From Betaproteobacteria bacterium (lineage in GTDB: Bacteria; Pseudomonadota; Gammaproteobacteria; Burkholderiales; UBA9220): a DNA stretch of 7,450 nt. Where the stretch lies: the NCBI GenBank assembly GCA_003519965.1, contig DOVS01000214.1, positions 1 through 7,450 of the forward strand. The letters are read 5' to 3'. This document shows positions 7,189-7,450 of this stretch, one piece after another. The first letter of the stretch is position 1, and each line of letters begins with the position of its first letter. The translations under genes and the position numbers were made by a program. Under the pieces are notes generated by a model. The model saw only the letters and a program-made list of their open reading frames with translations, searched no databases and was not told where the DNA came from.

Positions 7189-7450
7189 AACCGAACTACC
7201 TCCCATTCCCGCTAAGCGTTACTTCACGATTGGCGAGGTCAGCGAGCTGTGTGGCGTTAAGCCGCATGTGCTTCGCTATTGGGAGCAAGAATTTACCCAG
7301 CTAAAGCCGGTTAAGCGGCGCGGGAACCGCCGCTATTACCAACATCATGAAGTTTTGCTGATTCGCCGTATTCGCGATTTACTCTACGAGCAAGGCTTCA
7401 CGATTAGCGGCGCGCGCAACCGTCTGGACGACTCCATGGGAAAACTGCCT
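7169..7450 (+). CDS. MerR-family transcriptional regulator, N-terminal part (runs off the window)
   Basis: An open frame of 94 codons from the ATG at 7169 to the window edge, with no stop. After a short leader ending PPIPAK comes a clear MerR winged-helix DNA-binding domain. The first helices and recognition helix are [19 protein letters not shown] with RYWEQEF (17-42), and the wing and following helix include RRGNRRYY (50-57). The basic helix [17 protein letters not shown] (63-79) and GARNRL follow. The effector and dimerisation part lies outside the window, so ligand and targets are unknown. No metal-binding cysteine pattern is visible yet. GTGGA at 7156-7160, inside ihfA, is a possible ribosome-binding site. 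The first 20 bases overlap the end of ihfA in another frame. A MerR-like gene in this place is common behind ihfA in Gammaproteobacteria, and its role is generally not established. Confidence 0.9.
   Translation, partial: MPEVGIKTELPPIPAKRYFTIGEVSELCGVKPHVLRYWEQEFTQLKPVKRRGNRRYYQHHEVLLIRRIRDLLYEQGFTISGARNRLDDSMGKLP

Overview
The window is an ordinary, highly conserved proteobacterial housekeeping block for translation, read entirely on the + strand: 3' part of tRNA-Val(GAC) - thrS - infC - rpmI - rplT - pheS - pheT - ihfA - start of a MerR-family regulator. This gene order, with IHF-alpha directly behind pheT and a MerR-like gene overlapping its end, is typical of Gammaproteobacteria. The protein sequences (ThrS of 638 aa, IHF-alpha of 100 aa, a PheS with a four-cysteine insertion) fit that class. 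The DNA is fairly GC-rich over most of its length. I cannot name a genus from the sequence alone.

Layout. Bases 1-44 are the 3' part of tRNA-Val; the window opens inside its anticodon loop. A strong intrinsic terminator (56-86) follows, and thrS begins only 19 bases after its T-tract. thrS (106-2022) is followed by infC (2052-2576). The infC start is most likely a non-canonical ATC behind a strong Shine-Dalgarno sequence, not the GTG at 2103. An 80-base gap with a foldable element, a candidate L20 operator, leads to rpmI (2657-2854) and rplT (2867-3226). An intrinsic terminator (3241-3266) and a second GC-rich hairpin (3280-3304) separate this ribosomal part from pheS (3401-4420) and pheT (4517-6874). 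ihfA (6886-7188) follows, with its Shine-Dalgarno overlapping the pheT stop codon. The MerR-family gene (7169 to beyond the window end) overlaps ihfA by 20 bases.

How they work together. ThrS and PheST charge tRNA-Thr and tRNA-Phe. IF3 polices start-codon choice. L35 and L20 are large-subunit proteins, and L20 is a known translational repressor of its own operon in E. coli. IHF-alpha is the DNA-bending partner of IHF-beta. The sequence suggests several control points: two terminators that transcription must pass or be re-initiated after, the ATC start of infC, the hairpin before rpmI, and an AT-rich patch with an IHF-like box in the 3' end of pheT.

I found no mobile element, CRISPR array, phage gene, toxin, defence gene or unexplained coding region. 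I do not think the window holds an undescribed system. The findings below are mostly regulatory details and small sequence oddities.
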